Source: Crocinitomix algicola (lineage in GTDB: Bacteria > Bacteroidota > Bacteroidia > Flavobacteriales_D > Crocinitomicaceae). From it: 60,427 bases of DNA. The notes below the pieces were generated by a model. That model saw only the letters and a program-made list of their open reading frames with translations, had not been told where the DNA came from and did no database searches. Below, one piece after another: positions 45,136 through 54,043 of this stretch. The position numbers and the translations under genes are program-made. Location: contig NZ_LYPF02000030.1 in the NCBI RefSeq assembly GCF_001661595.2, positions 1-60,427 of the forward strand. The letters are read 5' to 3'. Positions within the stretch are counted from its first letter, which is position 1; the number at the start of each line of letters is the position of its first letter.

Positions 45136-45777
45136 ATGGATTTTTTACCAGAAAAGATTGAAGAGTATATTGAAAATTTGACGACTTCGGAATCAGAAGA
45201 ATTGGCGAATTTAAATCGTGAAACTCATTTGAAAATAATGAGTCCTCGAATGTTATCTGGGCATATTCAAGGTCGATTTCTAAGTTTGATTAGCCATATG
45301 ATTCAACCAGCGTACATTTTGGAAATAGGAACGTATACAGGTTATTCAGCGCTATGTCTTGCTGAAGGATTAAAAGAAAATGGGAAATTGATTACCATCG
45401 ATAGAAATGAGGAACTGGATAGCATTATAGAAAAGTACCTTAAATCATCTAAATATGGAAATCAGATCGACTTTAGAATAGGGAATGCAACGGCTATAAT
45501 TCCAGAATTACCAAACGGAATTGATTTAGTCTTCATTGATGCTGATAAACCAAATTATAGTAATTATTTTGACCTAGTTATTGATAAAGTAAAACCAGGA
45601 GGATTTATTTTAGCAGATAATGTCCTTTGGAGTGGAAAAGTGGTGGAACCGATTAAACAGAACGATAAAAGTACAATTGCAATTCATGAATTTAATCAAA
45701 AAGTGCATGATGATAATCGCGTAGAAAATGTTTTACTTCCAATTAGAGACGGAATAATGGCGTTGAGAAAATTATAG
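45136..45777 (+). CDS. SAM-dependent O-methyltransferase (class I, family 3)
   Basis: About 213 residues from the ATG at 45136 (a longer frame to 45091 would run through a terminator). It contains ILEIGTYTGYSALCLAEGL (motif I), LITIDRNEELD and the metal/substrate motif DLVFIDADKPNYSNYFD, followed by LADNVLWSGKV, all typical of catechol/caffeoyl-CoA type O-methyltransferases. The substrate is unknown. It is two bases upstream of threonine aldolase. Confidence 0.92.
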   Translation: MDFLPEKIEEYIENLTTSESEELANLNRETHLKIMSPRMLSGHIQGRFLSLISHMIQPAYILEIGTYTGYSALCLAEGLKENGKLITIDRNEELDSIIEKYLKSSKYGNQIDFRIGNATAIIPELPNGIDLVFIDADKPNYSNYFDLVIDKVKPGGFILADNVLWSGKVVEPIKQNDKSTIAIHEFNQKVHDDNRVENVLLPIRDGIMALRKL

Positions 45778-45779
45778 GT

Positions 45780-46796
45780 ATGAAAAAGGTTGACTTTAGG
45801 AGCGACACGGTAACAAAACCGAGTAGGGAAATGCGGACATTTATGGCGGAAGCAGCAGTTGGTGACGATGTGTTTGGAGATGACCCCACTATCAATGAAT
45901 TGCAAAATTTTGCTGCTGATATGTTTGGTAAAGAAGCCGGATTGTTCTGCTCATCAGGTACGATGACTAATCAAATTGCAATTAATGTTCATACCCAGCC
46001 AGGGGATGAGGTTATTTGCCATGAAGAGGCACATATCTATCGTTATGAGGGTGGAGGAATTGCAAAAAATTCAGGTGCCTCAGTTCGATTTATTCGGGGA
46101 AATCAAGGGAGAATAAATCCTGATGAAATAATTGACAACATAAATCCAATGGATGACCCGCATTACCCACGAACAGCTATGGTTAGCATAGAGGATACGG
46201 CCAACCGCGGAGGAGGACTTTGTTATAATTTCGAAGACATTAAAACTATCGCCGAAATTTGTAGAAGGGAAAAATTAATTCTTCACCTAGATGGTGCTCG
46301 AGTTTTCAACGCGCTGCAAGTCAGTGGCGTGGACCCGAAATTATATGGCGAACAATTTGATACTCTTTCAATTTGCTTGTCAAAAGGTTTAGGTGCACCT
46401 GTTGGATCCTTATTACTTGGTTCAAAGTTATTCATCGATAAAGCGCGAAGGGTGCGCAAAGTTTTTGGCGGTGGAATGCGACAAGCGGGAATTATAGCCG
46501 CAGGAGGTTTGTTTGCGTTAAAAAATAATATCGAACGGTTGAAAGTAGATCATGATCATGCAAAAAGAGTTGGTGAAATTTTGTCAAAACAAGCATGGGT
46601 TGATAAGGTTTTACCTGTGCAAACGAATATTGTGGTTGGAGTTTTGCAGCCTGGAATTTGTGAAAGAACTATTGTAAATCAACTTGCAGATAGGGGCATT
46701 TTATGCGTACCTTTCGGTAAAGGTCGGGTGCGTTTTACCACGCACTTGGATATTTCAATGAAAGATATTGAGTTTTTAGAAAAACATATTTCTTAG
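45780..46796 (+). CDS. ltaE: Threonine aldolase (low-specificity, GLP-1 type)
   Basis: PLP enzyme that cleaves threonine/allothreonine to glycine and acetaldehyde. 338 residues. It starts VDFRSDTVTKPSREM, which is the family signature. FGDDPTINELQNFAADMFGKEAGLFCSSGTMTNQIAI is the conserved core, LHLDGARVFNA carries the PLP-binding Asp, and SICLSKGLGAPVGS carries the Schiff-base lysine. It follows the O-methyltransferase and precedes two small lipoproteins in one run. Confidence 0.93.
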   Translation: MKKVDFRSDTVTKPSREMRTFMAEAAVGDDVFGDDPTINELQNFAADMFGKEAGLFCSSGTMTNQIAINVHTQPGDEVICHEEAHIYRYEGGGIAKNSGASVRFIRGNQGRINPDEIIDNINPMDDPHYPRTAMVSIEDTANRGGGLCYNFEDIKTIAEICRREKLILHLDGARVFNALQVSGVDPKLYGEQFDTLSICLSKGLGAPVGSLLLGSKLFIDKARRVRKVFGGGMRQAGIIAAGGLFALKNNIERLKVDHDHAKRVGEILSKQAWVDKVLPVQTNIVVGVLQPGICERTIVNQLADRGILCVPFGKGRVRFTTHLDISMKDIEFLEKHIS

Positions 46797-46804
46797 GTTT
46801 AATT

Positions 46805-47050
46805 ATGAATAGAGTTTTTAATATAGCTGTTTTCTGGTTTAGCCTCGTTTTTGGCGTGACATCCTGTGCTACAGGAGATTGGTCTAAAGAAGAAAAAGAT
46901 AAACTGGTTGATCGTTGTCGAAATGAAGGAGGTTCTCGATCATACTGTAATTGTTATTTAAATGCTGCAATCAAAGCTTACCCAAATCCTGAAGATATGG
47001 AGGAATTGAGTTTTGAAGAGGCGGTGGAATTATCTATTCAATGCAAATGA
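46805..47050 (+). CDS. Small hypothetical lipoprotein
   Basis: 81 residues with lipobox VTSCATG. The mature part has the spaced cysteines CRNEGGSRSYCNCYLNAAI and a final C, a pattern I have seen in Bacteroidetes lipoproteins but cannot name. Its stop overlaps the start of the next gene (ATGA overlap), so the two are coupled. Confidence 0.7.
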   Translation: MNRVFNIAVFWFSLVFGVTSCATGDWSKEEKDKLVDRCRNEGGSRSYCNCYLNAAIKAYPNPEDMEELSFEEAVELSIQCK

Positions 47051-47676
47051 AGTATTTATTTTTCATCAGTATTTTCGGCTTCATAGTTGCTTGCGGAAAC
47101 AAGTCAGAGAAGGAGGAGCAAATTTCATTTGAAGATTTGGTAGGTGAAACAGGGGTTTTGGAAGATAAGGATACCATTGAAGTAAAAGATTCGGCAGTAA
47201 GTGTTCCCCAAACTAAAATTGACCAATTTATTGTCTCGCAAATGTCTGTTTTTGATACAGCTACAGTTGAAAAGTTTCATCCAATTGATCGGTTTTCATT
47301 TAATCGGAGAGTAAAGGTTGAGTTTAAAAGTAGAGAGAAGGTTAATTACGACGAAATAGAAGTTAATCCAAGAGTGAAGCTGCATTATTATACATTTAGT
47401 GATACCGCAAAAACAAAAAATGCTTTATACAATTGGCTTGATTGTTTCGGAGAAGATTGTCAAATGATCAATTTAAATCAGGATACCACAGGGATTAAAA
47501 CTCCTCCAATATTCGCAGTGGTTTATGATACATTGATTCTAGCGCTTAATTACCGTTGTGAAGATCGGAATTATAATTGGAATCCTTTTCAAGATAGTTT
47601 ATTAAGTCAATTTGGTTATAATTATAATTACCGGCTAAAAGTAGCTTGTGGGGGTCCTTTAACTTGGGGAAAATGA
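47047..47676 (+). CDS. Hypothetical lipoprotein
   Basis: 209 residues from the ATG at 47047, with lipobox FIVACG. The mature part is acidic at first, then a mixed strand/helix domain with four cysteines (LDCFGEDC, YRCED and VACG). It overlaps the previous gene by four bases (ATGA). I recognise no family. Confidence 0.7.
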   Translation: MKYLFFISIFGFIVACGNKSEKEEQISFEDLVGETGVLEDKDTIEVKDSAVSVPQTKIDQFIVSQMSVFDTATVEKFHPIDRFSFNRRVKVEFKSREKVNYDEIEVNPRVKLHYYTFSDTAKTKNALYNWLDCFGEDCQMINLNQDTTGIKTPPIFAVVYDTLILALNYRCEDRNYNWNPFQDSLLSQFGYNYNYRLKVACGGPLTWGK

Positions 47677-47764
47677 TCCGCTATTGAATATAAGGCTATG
47701 ATTTTAACCATTTAATTCGTTATTCCAATTAGCTTTGCTAAGCATTTTAAAGCGATTCATTATA

Positions 47765-50014
47765 ATGTCTAAAATCAAGGAGTTATTCTTAAATATAATC
47801 CGTTTTTTTCCGCTTCAACTGGTTCTTATTCAGTTGAAAAAAAGCCATTTTATGGTGGGGATATGGATAGTTTTTATGGGAATTATATCGCAAAACTTAG
47901 GGACCAAATACGGGATTCCTTACCTCTTCCTTTCTCCGGAGTATTTAGGAGAGGTAAGCTGGATGTCATACCTAATACTTGGTTTTGCTCTTGGCGGTTT
48001 TTTTATGGCCTATCACTTGTATAGTTATATCATTCTAGGTCCTTACTTTCCCTTTCTCGTTACATTTTCTCGACCTTTTTATAAATTTTCGATTAATAAC
48101 TCTTTCTTCCCATTGCTTCTTTACATTTTACTCGTTTTTAATATTTACGATGTGCAATGCAATGAAGAGCTGATATCGTTATCTGAAGTTATCCTCGAAA
48201 TTGTAGCGCTTACAACCGGTATAATTTTATTTATTATTCTCTCTGTACTCTATTTTTTTCAAACGAATTTGGATGTTTTTAAGCTAAAACGACGACGAGA
48301 GCAAGAGAAGGCGGGACGAAGTTTGTATAGTCGCGCGAGAACTTTATTCACCAGAGAAAATTTTTGGTTTCACCATCATCCAAATGTAACTTATCAACCG
48401 AACCATTATTTTGGAGGACTTTTCAAAATTGCACGCGCTAGACAATCTAAACATTATGACCGCACTGTCATTCGGGATATTTTTAGGCAAAACCATTTGA
48501 ACGCATCTTTTTTTGAACTAGCCTTGCTAGTAAGTTTTATCGTAATGGGGTTGTTTCAAGATTATTCTTTAGTTGTGATTCCTTCTGGAGCAAGTTTTTT
48601 CTTGTTAAGCACTATTATCTTAATGGTCGTCACAATATTTTATTCATGGTTTAGAACGTGGGCTGCAAGCCTAATCGTTTTGTCGTTGATCTCATTGAAT
48701 TATTTTTCAAAAGGGACTGGTTTTTTGCAATCCGATAATAAGGCATACGGTTTAACTTATAATAAGCGTTCACCATATAACTTAGAAAGGTTAAAGCAAA
48801 TTCAGTATAGCCAAGAAGTGTTGGTGAATGACATTAAAATACATGAAAATATTCTTGAGAATTGGAAGAAAAAGGCGATTGTGGCGCAACAAAACAAAAA
48901 ACCAAAATTGATCATAGTCAATTGTTCTGGTGGAGGTTTGCGTGCAGCTATGTGGACACATTATCTCTTTCAAGAACTTGATGAAAAAACGAGAGGAACT
49001 TTTTTTAAAAGTACTCATTTAATAACAGGGGCTTCAGGAGGAATGGTGGGTGCAGCCTATTATAGAGATGTCTATAATTCTACACATTTTGCAGAACGAC
49101 TGGCTAATAGGCAAAACTATTTAGACGATATTTCTAGGGATTTACTAAATCGAGTAGCATTTAATTTGGCCTCCCATGACATCTTTTTAAGATATCGAAG
49201 ATATGAAGAAGAGGGCGAGGAATATCTAAAAGATCGGGGATATTCTTTCGAAAATCAGCTCAATAAAAACACTCATTTTTTAATGGATAAAACCTTGTTG
49301 GCTTATCAATCGAAAGAAAATAGTGCTGAAATTCCATTAATGATTTTTTCGCCTACTATAATCAACGACGGAAGAAGGTTAATAATCGGCACGCAACCTT
49401 ATTCATTTTTAAATGGAACTGAATTCCAGCAAAAGAACATCGGTCCCGAAAATATTGAATACCTCAAGCTTTTTGAAGATCATCACCCACTTAAGATTAA
49501 ATTCACATCTGTGTTGAGAATGAATTCAACATTCCCATACATACTCCCTATGGTAGCGCTTCCTACTTCCCCTGAAATACATGTGATGGATGCTGGAATT
49601 AGAGATAATTATGGAACAAAAAGTACCATGAGATATATTGCTGGACTTCAAGATTGGTTAAAGTCGAATACCAGTGGTGTAATTGTTGTTGAAATGAGGG
49701 ATATTGACAAAGATTATGATATGGTCGGAAACGGTGAGTTTACACTTTACGATCGTATAACAAAACCATTTTCTAATTTTTATGGTAACTTTTATCAATC
49801 TCAAGAATTTAATGCAACGGAGTTAATTGAAAATACCAAGATAAAAGGGCTACCTATTGATGTGGTAACTTTTATCCTTAGAAAAGATCCAACCGAAAAA
49901 ATCGCGTTAAGTTGGCACCTGACCCAGCGAGAAAAAAATGATATCGTTAGAACATTTTTAAATTCTAAAAACCAAATCGAATTAAAGAAATTATTAGATT
50001 TACTAAAATCATAA
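47765..50014 (+). CDS. Membrane-anchored patatin-like phospholipase
   Basis: About 749 residues from the ATG at 47765. Residues ~1-305 hold about seven membrane helices and a soluble loop. Residues ~345-745 form a patatin-like domain: oxyanion motif NCSGGGLRAAMWTH, nucleophile LITGASGGMVGAAYY (Ser in GASGG), and DAGIRDNYG with the catalytic Asp. The two motifs together support lipase or acyl-hydrolase activity at the inner membrane. A TAGCTTTG box at 47730-47737 may be its -7 element. It starts an operon with DUF389, a barrel-like protein, a glycerophosphodiesterase and an SUI1 protein. Confidence 0.8.
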   Translation: MSKIKELFLNIIRFFPLQLVLIQLKKSHFMVGIWIVFMGIISQNLGTKYGIPYLFLSPEYLGEVSWMSYLILGFALGGFFMAYHLYSYIILGPYFPFLVTFSRPFYKFSINNSFFPLLLYILLVFNIYDVQCNEELISLSEVILEIVALTTGIILFIILSVLYFFQTNLDVFKLKRRREQEKAGRSLYSRARTLFTRENFWFHHHPNVTYQPNHYFGGLFKIARARQSKHYDRTVIRDIFRQNHLNASFFELALLVSFIVMGLFQDYSLVVIPSGASFFLLSTIILMVVTIFYSWFRTWAASLIVLSLISLNYFSKGTGFLQSDNKAYGLTYNKRSPYNLERLKQIQYSQEVLVNDIKIHENILENWKKKAIVAQQNKKPKLIIVNCSGGGLRAAMWTHYLFQELDEKTRGTFFKSTHLITGASGGMVGAAYYRDVYNSTHFAERLANRQNYLDDISRDLLNRVAFNLASHDIFLRYRRYEEEGEEYLKDRGYSFENQLNKNTHFLMDKTLLAYQSKENSAEIPLMIFSPTIINDGRRLIIGTQPYSFLNGTEFQQKNIGPENIEYLKLFEDHHPLKIKFTSVLRMNSTFPYILPMVALPTSPEIHVMDAGIRDNYGTKSTMRYIAGLQDWLKSNTSGVIVVEMRDIDKDYDMVGNGEFTLYDRITKPFSNFYGNFYQSQEFNATELIENTKIKGLPIDVVTFILRKDPTEKIALSWHLTQREKNDIVRTFLNSKNQIELKKLLDLLKS

Positions 50015-50020
50015 AATAAT

Positions 50021-51559
50021 ATGGAAAACAAATTTGATGAAGAAAATGAGAAGATGAAGAATGGTAATGAAGGTGCTGAATCAAATCAAAATAAGGATAA
50101 TTCATCCGATTGGAAAACGATAGAAGAAGATCCTACAAAAATTAATATTGATAGCAATTTGGGAGAGTTGGCGTCAGGTACGTTAGACTTTTTAAAATCT
50201 ATACTTTCTTTAAGGCATGGTAATTATAAATTTCAGAAAGTAATCGATGAGGCCAAAGAAAACATAGTTTTCGAAGGATACAATGTTTGGGTTTTAATAT
50301 GCTCAATTGTTGTCGCCTCTGTTGGATTGAATATGGATTCAGTTGCGGTTGTAATCGGCGCCATGTTGATTTCTCCGTTGATGGGACCGATTCGTGGAAT
50401 TGGTTTTGGAGTTGGAATTAATGATTTTCCTCTCCTAATTTCATCGGTTAAAAACTTTGCCGTTATGGTGGGAGTGTCCTTAGTAACCTCAATCGTATAT
50501 TTCCTAATCACACCAATTGATATTCATACAACTGAGTTGTTGGGCAGAACACAACCTAATTTTTTGGACGCTATTATTGCATTTTCTGGTGGTTTGGCTG
50601 GTATTATTGCATCCGCGAATGGAAAAAATGATACAATCGTTAACGGTGTGGCTATTGCAACGGCCTTAATGCCTCCCCTTTGTACAGCCGGTTGGGGAAT
50701 AGCAAATGGAGAATGGACTTATTTCCTAGGGGCTTCTTATTTATTTTTATTGAATTCCTTATTTATTGCGTTATCGACAGTAATGCTCCTACGTTATTTG
50801 AGATTTCCTAAAAGAGAATATCTGAGTGAAAAAGTAGAGAAAAAAGTACAAAATTATATCGTAATTTTCTTAGTTATAATTATTGCTCCTTCAGCTTGGT
50901 TATTTTACAAAATGACGAAGAAAAGTATTTTTGAATCAAATGTTACAGAGTTTGTTGATCAAGTTGTAAGACCTTCAGAAGAAAATATGATTGTAACTGT
51001 TAACCCAAAATTTAGCATGAGCGGTTCTGTTATCGAATTGTCATTTTTAAATACCTATATTGACTCGACAATGCTTGGTACTTGGAATAGATCATTAAAA
51101 AATCACAACCTTGAAGATGCTAAAATCAAGATCTTCCAAGGACAGGATGATGTTGCAATGATGGATAAAAAAATTAAAGAAGCTTTAGGGCTATCTGGGA
51201 ATCAAAACGAGCTGATAAATTTGCTGAAGGAGAAAGAGTTACTCGTGAGTCAAATGGAGGATCGATTTGAGCGCTATCAAGCAGAACAAGAAAAACAGAA
51301 AGATCCAATTGACTTCGATTATTTATTGCGTTCGTTCAGAGCGGAGTATAATGAGATTAACAATGTTACTATTAATAGGGGATTTACCTATGGTCAAGAA
51401 CAAATGGATACAACCTATGTAATTGCTGTAAACTTTAAAGGAAACGTGGATAAAGCAAAGCAGAAAGAAGTAAAATCTCGTATGAATAAGAAGTTTTGTT
51501 TCGAACTCAAAGAAAAAGCAAACATTCAGCTTGATTCTGTAAGTGTGATAAACTACTAA
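50021..51559 (+). CDS. DUF389 membrane protein
   Basis: 512 residues. After a polar N terminus (~55 residues) is the DUF389 core: SVVVASVGLNMDSVAVVIGAM-like helices (here VVASVGLNMDSVAVVIGAMLIS), LISPLMGPIRGIGFG, then GGLAGIIASANGKNDTIVNGVAIATALMPPLCTAG. About six helices precede a ~200-residue C-terminal soluble domain that is largely coiled-coil. Function of the family is unknown. It is 6 bp after the patatin-like gene. Confidence 0.93.
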   Translation: MENKFDEENEKMKNGNEGAESNQNKDNSSDWKTIEEDPTKINIDSNLGELASGTLDFLKSILSLRHGNYKFQKVIDEAKENIVFEGYNVWVLICSIVVASVGLNMDSVAVVIGAMLISPLMGPIRGIGFGVGINDFPLLISSVKNFAVMVGVSLVTSIVYFLITPIDIHTTELLGRTQPNFLDAIIAFSGGLAGIIASANGKNDTIVNGVAIATALMPPLCTAGWGIANGEWTYFLGASYLFLLNSLFIALSTVMLLRYLRFPKREYLSEKVEKKVQNYIVIFLVIIIAPSAWLFYKMTKKSIFESNVTEFVDQVVRPSEENMIVTVNPKFSMSGSVIELSFLNTYIDSTMLGTWNRSLKNHNLEDAKIKIFQGQDDVAMMDKKIKEALGLSGNQNELINLLKEKELLVSQMEDRFERYQAEQEKQKDPIDFDYLLRSFRAEYNEINNVTINRGFTYGQEQMDTTYVIAVNFKGNVDKAKQKEVKSRMNKKFCFELKEKANIQLDSVSVINY

Positions 51560-51561
51560 GC

Positions 51562-52071
51562 ATGATTGATCGATTAATTTTTTTGGTGTCAATCTTCTTC
51601 TACACGAATGGTCATTCACAAATTCAATACAGTTTAGAAGCAAATATCGGATTAAATCGAATAGGGCTATTCTATGAATTAGGGACAGAATTTGTAAAAA
51701 GGAATCATGTAGTGAGTATTGGTGCACGATTATACGAACCCGATTTGGTTTTTGAAAAAGATTTTCCTGGATTAAGCTTGGCCTATGAATATGGTCTTCG
51801 AAAATCAACTCAAAACGCGCTTTTTATTGGTGTTGCCATCGACGCTTTTACAGAATTAAAAGATGAAAACCGTTTATGGCTTTATAATCCTAGATTGACG
51901 CTGCGTGGACAACGACGTATTGCTCAAAAATGGTCACTAAATTTGGGGTTGGGGTTTGGAGGCACAATAAACATGCTACAGAGTGATGACCCTGAAATTG
52001 CAAATAATTTTGTTTATGTAAATTATGAATTGGCATTCGGTTTTATTTATCATATTGGTTCTACTCAGTAG
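51562..52071 (+). CDS. Hypothetical secreted beta-rich protein
   Basis: 169 residues: signal peptide (ending GHSQ), then alternating amphipathic strands (SLEANIGLNRIGLFYELGTEF, GVAIDAF, LNLGLGFGG and a final FVYVNYELAFGFIY) that fit a small eight-stranded barrel. It starts 2 bp after DUF389 and overlaps the glycerophosphodiesterase gene by 47 bp. Confidence 0.7.
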   Translation: MIDRLIFLVSIFFYTNGHSQIQYSLEANIGLNRIGLFYELGTEFVKRNHVVSIGARLYEPDLVFEKDFPGLSLAYEYGLRKSTQNALFIGVAIDAFTELKDENRLWLYNPRLTLRGQRRIAQKWSLNLGLGFGGTINMLQSDDPEIANNFVYVNYELAFGFIYHIGSTQ

Positions 52072-52840
52072 TGGAATCAATAGTTGTCATAAAGAAGAAG
52101 TCTATACGATTCCCGTTATTTATGGACATGCAGGAATTTCGCTTTCGCCAGAACGGGAAGTTTTTCCGCGAAATACAAAGCCATCAATTCTTTATGCCTT
52201 AGATGTGCTAAATGCAGATGGTGTCGAAGTAGATGTGCAAATGACAAAAGATTCGGTCCTCGTTATTTATCACGAAGATTTTTTAGAAGAATCTACCAAT
52301 GGTTCTGGTTGCGTTTCAGAAACCGACTTTGAAGAAATAGAATCTTTGGCTTACTTTAAGAAATATAAAATTTTAAAATTAGAAGAGGTTCTAAAATGGA
52401 CTAATACCCGTGATAAAAAGTTATGTTTAGATTTGAAACACTTTAACGCTTGTAAAGAAAACTATGTAGATTTTGAAGCCTTTAATTTAGCGTTCAATAA
52501 AGCTTTATCAAAAATTCAAAATCTTAACAAAGCTAATGTTTCAATTAATTCGAGAGCTATTAATTTGCTGACAATAATTGAAGATACAGAAGTTAACCGT
52601 ATCTTTGAAAATGATGATGTCAAATTAGGCTTAACTTATTTTAACGATGGCTTAATTGATAAAGTAGCAATTAAACTCGCTGCTTTAAATGAAAACAATT
52701 CGAAGGTATTGAGACAATCGGGTATTGATTTTATGGTTTTTGGAATTAAAACTAAGGCAGAGATTCGAAAAGTAAGCGTTTTTAACCCTACCGACATTAT
52801 ATCTGATAATATTGCAGCAACACGAAAATTTTATTATTAA
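52025..52840 (+). CDS. Glycerophosphodiester phosphodiesterase family lipoprotein
   Basis: 271 residues with a signal and lipobox ending INSC. The GDPD core is recognisable: YGHAGISLSPE for the first catalytic His loop, GVEVDVQMTKDSVLVIYHED with metal-binding E-x-D and the second His, and KLCLDLKHF with the third metal ligand region. Its HRG motif is altered to GHAG, so activity is likely but not certain. It begins inside the previous gene (47-bp overlap) and would act on deacylated phospholipids, fitting the patatin-like neighbour. Confidence 0.82.
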   Translation: MNWHSVLFIILVLLSSGINSCHKEEVYTIPVIYGHAGISLSPEREVFPRNTKPSILYALDVLNADGVEVDVQMTKDSVLVIYHEDFLEESTNGSGCVSETDFEEIESLAYFKKYKILKLEEVLKWTNTRDKKLCLDLKHFNACKENYVDFEAFNLAFNKALSKIQNLNKANVSINSRAINLLTIIEDTEVNRIFENDDVKLGLTYFNDGLIDKVAIKLAALNENNSKVLRQSGIDFMVFGIKTKAEIRKVSVFNPTDIISDNIAATRKFYY

Positions 52841-52841
52841 A

Positions 52842-53186
52842 ATGGGGAATAAGAAAAAGAGAGTAAATATTGTATACAGTACTAATCCAGACTACAGCTA
52901 CGAGGATGATGATTATGAAGTAGAAGAAACTCTAGCTCCCAATCAGCAAAATCTGCGTGTATCAATTGATCGTAAACAAAGAAAAGGTAAAGAAGTTACA
53001 CTGATAACAGGTTTTGTAGGAACGGAAGATGATTTAAAAGCGTTGGGGAAAACCATTAAACAGAAATGTGGCGTCGGAGGCGCAGTTAAGGATGGAGAAA
53101 TTATGGTGCAAGGAAATCACCTAAAAAAAGTACTTGAAATTTTAAAAACAGAAGGATATAAAGCTAAACAAAGTGGCGGTGCTTAA
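52842..53186 (+). CDS. SUI1/YciH-family translation initiation factor
   Basis: 114 residues from the ATG at 52842 (a longer frame starts inside the previous gene). An acidic N-terminal linker precedes the SUI1 domain: LRVSIDRKQRKGKEVTLITGF, then KALGKTIKQKCGVGGAVKDGEIMVQGNHLKKVLEIL. This is the eIF1-type fold found in some bacteria (YciH). It is the last gene of the membrane-lipid operon with no functional link that I can see. Confidence 0.92.
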   Translation: MGNKKKRVNIVYSTNPDYSYEDDDYEVEETLAPNQQNLRVSIDRKQRKGKEVTLITGFVGTEDDLKALGKTIKQKCGVGGAVKDGEIMVQGNHLKKVLEILKTEGYKAKQSGGA

Positions 53187-53455
53187 GATCAGCATGAGCT
53201 AACCCGATTCTAGACGTCGGATGTGAAGCATCCTTTTAACCAATTTAAACCCTATGAAAATAAAAAAAAGTCTAAAATCGGGGCTCATACCATACTGACA
53301 ATGATGCCAGTTTTACCCTACCTCAAAGATAAGTTACTTCTTTGCTTAAAATCGATAAATAACTTAAAGTGATAACCTTATTGATTGATTGGCTATTCTT
53401 AATTCTTAATCCAAATTGAAATCTATAAAAACTCATTCTTTCCCTTTTTTGTTTC
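53187..53455. other. Gene-free spacer with inverted repeats downstream of the SUI1 gene
   Basis: No gene is convincing. GGATG (53219-53223) pairs with CATCC (53229-53233) and is followed by TTTT, a likely weak terminator. An outer pair, CCCGATTCTAGAC near 53202-53214 and GTCTAAAATCGGG near 53269-53281, is near-complementary, so the region could form a two-stem structure. The remainder before the pyrR promoter is AT-rich with no motif seen. Confidence 0.5.
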
Positions 53456-53485
53456 TTGTGTTTTGAAGGAATTATATTACATTTG
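53456..53485 (+). promoter_or_regulatory. Promoter of pyrR-pyrB
   Basis: TTG (53456-53458), a 19-bp spacer and TACATTTG (53478-53485) match the Bacteroidetes consensus. Transcription would begin near 53490, only ~10 nt before the pyrR ATG, leaving no room for an attenuator leader. Confidence 0.65.
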
Positions 53486-53500
53486 CTTAATCGAAAAACA

Positions 53501-54043
53501 ATGGATAAAAGAACCATTCTCAATAGCAGGCACTTCGAAATAACGCTGAGGCGATTAGCGAGTCAATTGAAAGAAAATCACGGAAATTTTGAAAATACAG
53601 TATTAATTGGTTTACAACCACGGGGTATCCATGTGCTAGCTCGTTTAAGGTCGATTCTTGAAGAAGATTTAGGGACAGAAATAAAATGTGGGCAACTGGA
53701 TATTACGTTTTATAGGGATGATTTTAGAAGAAGGGAACAACCAATTATACCTAGCGTCACAAATATCGATTTTATGATTGAAAATTTAAACGTGGTGCTC
53801 ATAGATGATGTGTTATTTTCAGGTCGAACAATTCGAGCCGGTTTAGATGCGCTACTTGCTTTTGGACGACCAAATAGAGTAGAATTATTAACGTTAATTG
53901 ACCGAAGGTTTGAAAGACACTTACCTATACAGCCAGATTACTCGGGTAGGACGGTAGATACACTTTCAAGTCAAAGGGTATCAGTTGAGTGGGTTGAAAT
54001 AGAAGGAGAGGATAAGGTAGTTTTATATACGGAAAGTAAATAG
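53501..54043 (+). CDS. pyrR: PyrR bifunctional pyrimidine regulator/uracil phosphoribosyltransferase
   Basis: 180 residues from the ATG at 53501 (a longer frame would begin upstream of the promoter). It has NTVLIGLQPRGIHVLARL, DITFYRDDF and the PRPP-binding motif VVLIDDVLFSGRTIRAGLDAL, followed by LLTLIDRRFERHLPIQPDYSG, all typical of PyrR. It has weak UPRT activity in some species and binds pyr mRNA in Firmicutes. It abuts pyrB with no spacer, so the two are one operon. Confidence 0.95.
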   Translation: MDKRTILNSRHFEITLRRLASQLKENHGNFENTVLIGLQPRGIHVLARLRSILEEDLGTEIKCGQLDITFYRDDFRRREQPIIPSVTNIDFMIENLNVVLIDDVLFSGRTIRAGLDALLAFGRPNRVELLTLIDRRFERHLPIQPDYSGRTVDTLSSQRVSVEWVEIEGEDKVVLYTESK

